A stretch of 38,322 bases of DNA from Polaromonas sp. GTDB taxonomy: Bacteria; Pseudomonadota; Gammaproteobacteria; Burkholderiales; Burkholderiaceae_C. The position numbers and the translations under genes were made by a program. The notes beneath the pieces are model-generated. The model had not been told where the DNA came from, made no database searches, and saw only the letters and a program-made list of their open reading frames with translations. The DNA is taken from contig JANYED010000121.1 of NCBI GenBank assembly GCA_025363315.1, positions 1-38,322 on the forward strand, given 5' to 3'. Positions within the stretch are counted from its first letter, which is position 1. Every line of letters begins with the position of its first letter. This document shows, piece by piece, positions 36,295-38,322 of this stretch.

Positions 36295-37377
36295 ATGACA
36301 AAAAAAGCCGCCCCCTCCAAAACGCCCGCGCCTGTTCGCAACATCGCCGTCATTGGCGCTGGCATTGCAGGCATGGCTTGCGCCCGCACGCTGGCGCAAG
36401 CCGGCCACCACGTCACAGTGTTTGAAAAAAGTCGCGGCGCGGGTGGCCGCATGTCCACCCGCAACACTGAATTTGGCAGTTTTGACCATGGCTCTCAGTA
36501 CTTCACTGTGCGCGACGCCCGCTTTGAAAAAGCCTTGGCCACCAGCCCCGAACTGGTTCGCCGATGGAGCGCCAACACTGTGCGCATACTTGACGAAGCG
36601 GGCCGCGTGGTGGCGTCTAGTCTGCCGCCGAAAGAAGCGCATTGGGTGGCCGCGCCAGGTATGAACGCGCTGGTCAGGCACTGGGCCCAGCCACTGCAAG
36701 ATCACGGGCAGATTCGTTTTCAAACCCAGGTTACGCGCATCCAAAAAGACGTGCTAAACCCCAAGCGCTGGCAACTACAAACAGAAGGCCCAGACGAAAG
36801 TTCAGGCGCGAGGGCGGTGTACCCAGGTTTTGATGCGGTCGTGATGGCTGTGCCTTCAGTGCAAGCGCATGCGCTGCTGCTGTCGTCGCAGGTTGCCAAG
36901 CCCCTGATGGGTGACATTTCAAAAGTTAGTGTTGCCCCGTGCTGGACCTTGATGGTGGCTTTCCCGCAGGCTTCGCAACCCAACTTGCCGCACCTGGGGC
37001 CGCAGTGGAATGCCGCACGCAGTACCCACCACCGCATCGCCTGGCTGGCGCGCGAGTCGTCCAAACCCGAGCGCGGCGGCGTTGAGCGGTGGACCGTACA
37101 GGCCAGCCCCGAGTGGTCTAAACGCCATCTGGAAGACGATGCCGAACGCGTCAAGGCCAAGCTGCTCAAGGCGTTTACCGAAGTCACCGGCATACGCGCC
37201 CAGCCGCCGTATGCAGAAGTTCACCGTTGGCGCTATGCGCAAACCACCGAGCCACTGGGCCAGAGCCACCTGTGGGACGCCAAGCTGGGCATAGGCGTTT
37301 GTGGCGACTGGTGTTTGGGGCATCGGGTTGAGGACGGATTTGTGTCGGGCCTTGAAATGGCTCTGGCAGTTTTATAA
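36295..37377 (+). CDS. FAD-dependent amine oxidase/renalase-like oxidoreductase
   Basis: A 360-residue flavoprotein. The dinucleotide-binding start, NIAVIGAGIAGMACARTLAQ, leads to VFEKSRGAGGRMSTRNTEFG, the GxGxxG plus GGR motif of the NAD(P)/FAD-binding amine oxidase superfamily. FDHGSQYFTVRDARFEKAL and WVAAPGMNALVRHWAQPLQ match bacterial renalase-like proteins. The C-terminus GICGDWC-like stretch (IGVCGDWCLGHRVEDGFVSG) binds the FAD. No cysteine or lysine for covalent FAD is obvious. Substrate is unknown; renalases oxidise isomeric NAD(P)H forms. gluQ starts ten bases after its stop. Confidence 0.85.
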   Translation: MTKKAAPSKTPAPVRNIAVIGAGIAGMACARTLAQAGHHVTVFEKSRGAGGRMSTRNTEFGSFDHGSQYFTVRDARFEKALATSPELVRRWSANTVRILDEAGRVVASSLPPKEAHWVAAPGMNALVRHWAQPLQDHGQIRFQTQVTRIQKDVLNPKRWQLQTEGPDESSGARAVYPGFDAVVMAVPSVQAHALLLSSQVAKPLMGDISKVSVAPCWTLMVAFPQASQPNLPHLGPQWNAARSTHHRIAWLARESSKPERGGVERWTVQASPEWSKRHLEDDAERVKAKLLKAFTEVTGIRAQPPYAEVHRWRYAQTTEPLGQSHLWDAKLGIGVCGDWCLGHRVEDGFVSGLEMALAVL

Positions 37378-37386
37378 AACTGCGTC

Positions 37387-38319
37387 GTGGCGGCTCCCGG
37401 ATATATCGGTCGTTTTGCCCCCTCGCCCACCGGGCCGTTGCATGCAGGTTCTTTGGTCGCGGCGCTTGCCAGCTGGCTGGATGCCAAAGCCCATAGCGGT
37501 CTGTGGCTGGTGCGCATTGAAGATGTGGACACCCCGCGCTGTGTATTAGGTGCGGCCCAAACGATCCTGCAGCAGCTTGCCGATTGCGGTTTGCACCCTG
37601 ACCAGCCGCCGGTCTATCAGTCGCAGCGCGGCATTTTGTACCAACATGCTTTGGATCAGCTGGTTGCGCAATCGCACGCCTACCCGTGCGGTTGTTCAAG
37701 GCTAGACATTCAAACCGCTCTGGCGACTACCCACCAGCAGCACGAGCGGCATGATGAGCTGGTCTACCCAGGCACCTGCCGCGCTGGACTGGACGGCAGA
37801 AAAGCGCGCTCATGGCGCTTTTTAAGTGCTTTTAACCCGTCAAATGAGCCTGAAGCCCAACAAATACGGGCGCGAGCAGCTCCTGATATTATAGCAAATC
37901 AAGTTGACTGGGTGGATCGACGTTTAGGTGCGCAACGGCAAAACGTCAGCGCCGAGGTGGGGGACTTTGTGCTCAAACGCGCCGATGGCCTGTGGGCTTA
38001 CCAGTTAGCAGTGGTCGTCGACGATGCCGCTCAAGGGGTGACGCACATCGTTCGAGGCTGTGATTTGGCCGACAACACAGCGCGGCAAATCATGCTGCAG
38101 CGCGCCTTGGGCTTGCCGCAGCCCCAGTACCTGCACACCCCCCTGGTGCTTGGCCTTGACGGCCATAAGCTGTCCAAGCAAAACGGCGCGGCCACTTTGG
38201 ACGCTTGCGAGCCGGTTCTTGCCTTGCAATCAGCCGCACTCACGCTTGGGCTGCATGTAAAGGCGGATTCTGTGCAGGAATGCCTCGATATGGCGTTACG
38301 AGCCTGGCTTGCCGCTTAA
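37387..38319 (+). CDS. gluQ: Glutamyl-Q tRNA(Asp) synthetase
   Basis: A 310-residue GluQ-RS, which attaches glutamate to queuosine at position 34 of tRNA(Asp). It starts with GTG. The class I motif is [20 protein letters not shown], with [10 protein letters not shown] following. The zinc site is formed by [10 protein letters not shown] and [26 protein letters not shown] and [20 protein letters not shown] follow, and the KMSKS equivalent is HKLSKQNGA. It lacks the anticodon domain of GluRS, as expected. Residues ~154-170 ([15 protein letters not shown] region) lie on a copy of the 46-nt dispersed element and make this loop longer than in homologs I can recall. Confidence 0.94.
   Translation: MAAPGYIGRFAPSPTGPLHAGSLVAALASWLDAKAHSGLWLVRIEDVDTPRCVLGAAQTILQQLADCGLHPDQPPVYQSQRGILYQHALDQLVAQSHAYPCGCSRLDIQTALATTHQQHERHDELVYPGTCRAGLDGRKARSWRFLSAFNPSNEPEAQQIRARAAPDIIANQVDWVDRRLGAQRQNVSAEVGDFVLKRADGLWAYQLAVVVDDAAQGVTHIVRGCDLADNTARQIMLQRALGLPQPQYLHTPLVLGLDGHKLSKQNGAATLDACEPVLALQSAALTLGLHVKADSVQECLDMALRAWLAA
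37846..37895 (-). repeat. 46-nt dispersed element inside gluQ
   Basis: On the minus strand, GCTAT-AATATCA-GGAGC, TGCTCGCGCCCGTATTTGTT, GGGCTTCAG. It is antisense to gluQ, where it reads [15 protein letters not shown] in frame between the zinc region and DRRLGAQ. Confidence 0.92.
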
Positions 38320-38322
38320 AAT

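Overview
The window looks like chromosome of a betaproteobacterium, most likely Burkholderiales, family Comamonadaceae (Rhodoferax/Polaromonas-like). This is inferred from the protein families, from the conserved yhbY / rlmE-ftsH-folP-glmM block, from the DUF4124-glutaredoxin fusion type, and from the moderately GC-rich codon use. Most of it is housekeeping sequence, but it is interrupted by a toxin-antitoxin-rich left end and by a badly decayed catabolic stretch at about 23.1-28.4 kb. No rRNA, tRNA, IS transposase or CRISPR array was seen.

Layout. 0-2.4 kb: the tail of an antitoxin plus a VapC PIN toxin, a frameshifted secreted heptad-repeat protein, an orphan HigA-like antitoxin, and a BrnT/BrnA module bracketed by two copies of the 3' end of a 16S rRNA pseudouridine synthase gene. 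2.4-8.8 kb: rsuA, a MATE exporter, panE-like reductase, a dadA-like pseudogene, trhO plus a glutathione transferase, and a LysE-type exporter. 9-18.5 kb: alpha/beta hydrolase, glmM, folP, ftsH, rlmE, yhbY, prlC, and a periplasmic glutaredoxin-like protein. 18.5-22.9 kb: rpiA, pyrD, nikR and a TonB-dependent receptor, suggesting a nickel uptake locus. 23.1-28.4 kb: pseudogenes of fadH, lhgO, a Bug/TctC binding protein and a LysR regulator, around one intact N-formylglutamate amidohydrolase. 28.4-38.3 kb: dnaE, egtB, a flavodoxin/DoxX/pirin operon with a divergent LysR regulator, a renalase-like flavoprotein and gluQ.

The most unusual signal is a dispersed, ungapped 46-nt element that I count ten times. 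It has the form GCTAT-N7-ATAGC, then a 20-nt block close to TGCTTGCGCCCGTATTTATT, then GGGCTACAG. Six copies are intergenic, and five of those six sit between convergent genes, where they could act as two-sided 3'-end signals. Four lie inside protein-coding sequence. In gluQ, rsuA and the lhgO pseudogene the antisense strand of the element is read in the same frame, giving related peptides around AQ-x-I-x-ARAA. In the glutaredoxin-like gene the sense strand forms most of the hydrophobic core of the signal peptide. This resembles, in principle, the Rickettsia palindromic elements that insert in frame into genes. All identifications were made by eye from the sequence; no database search was run.
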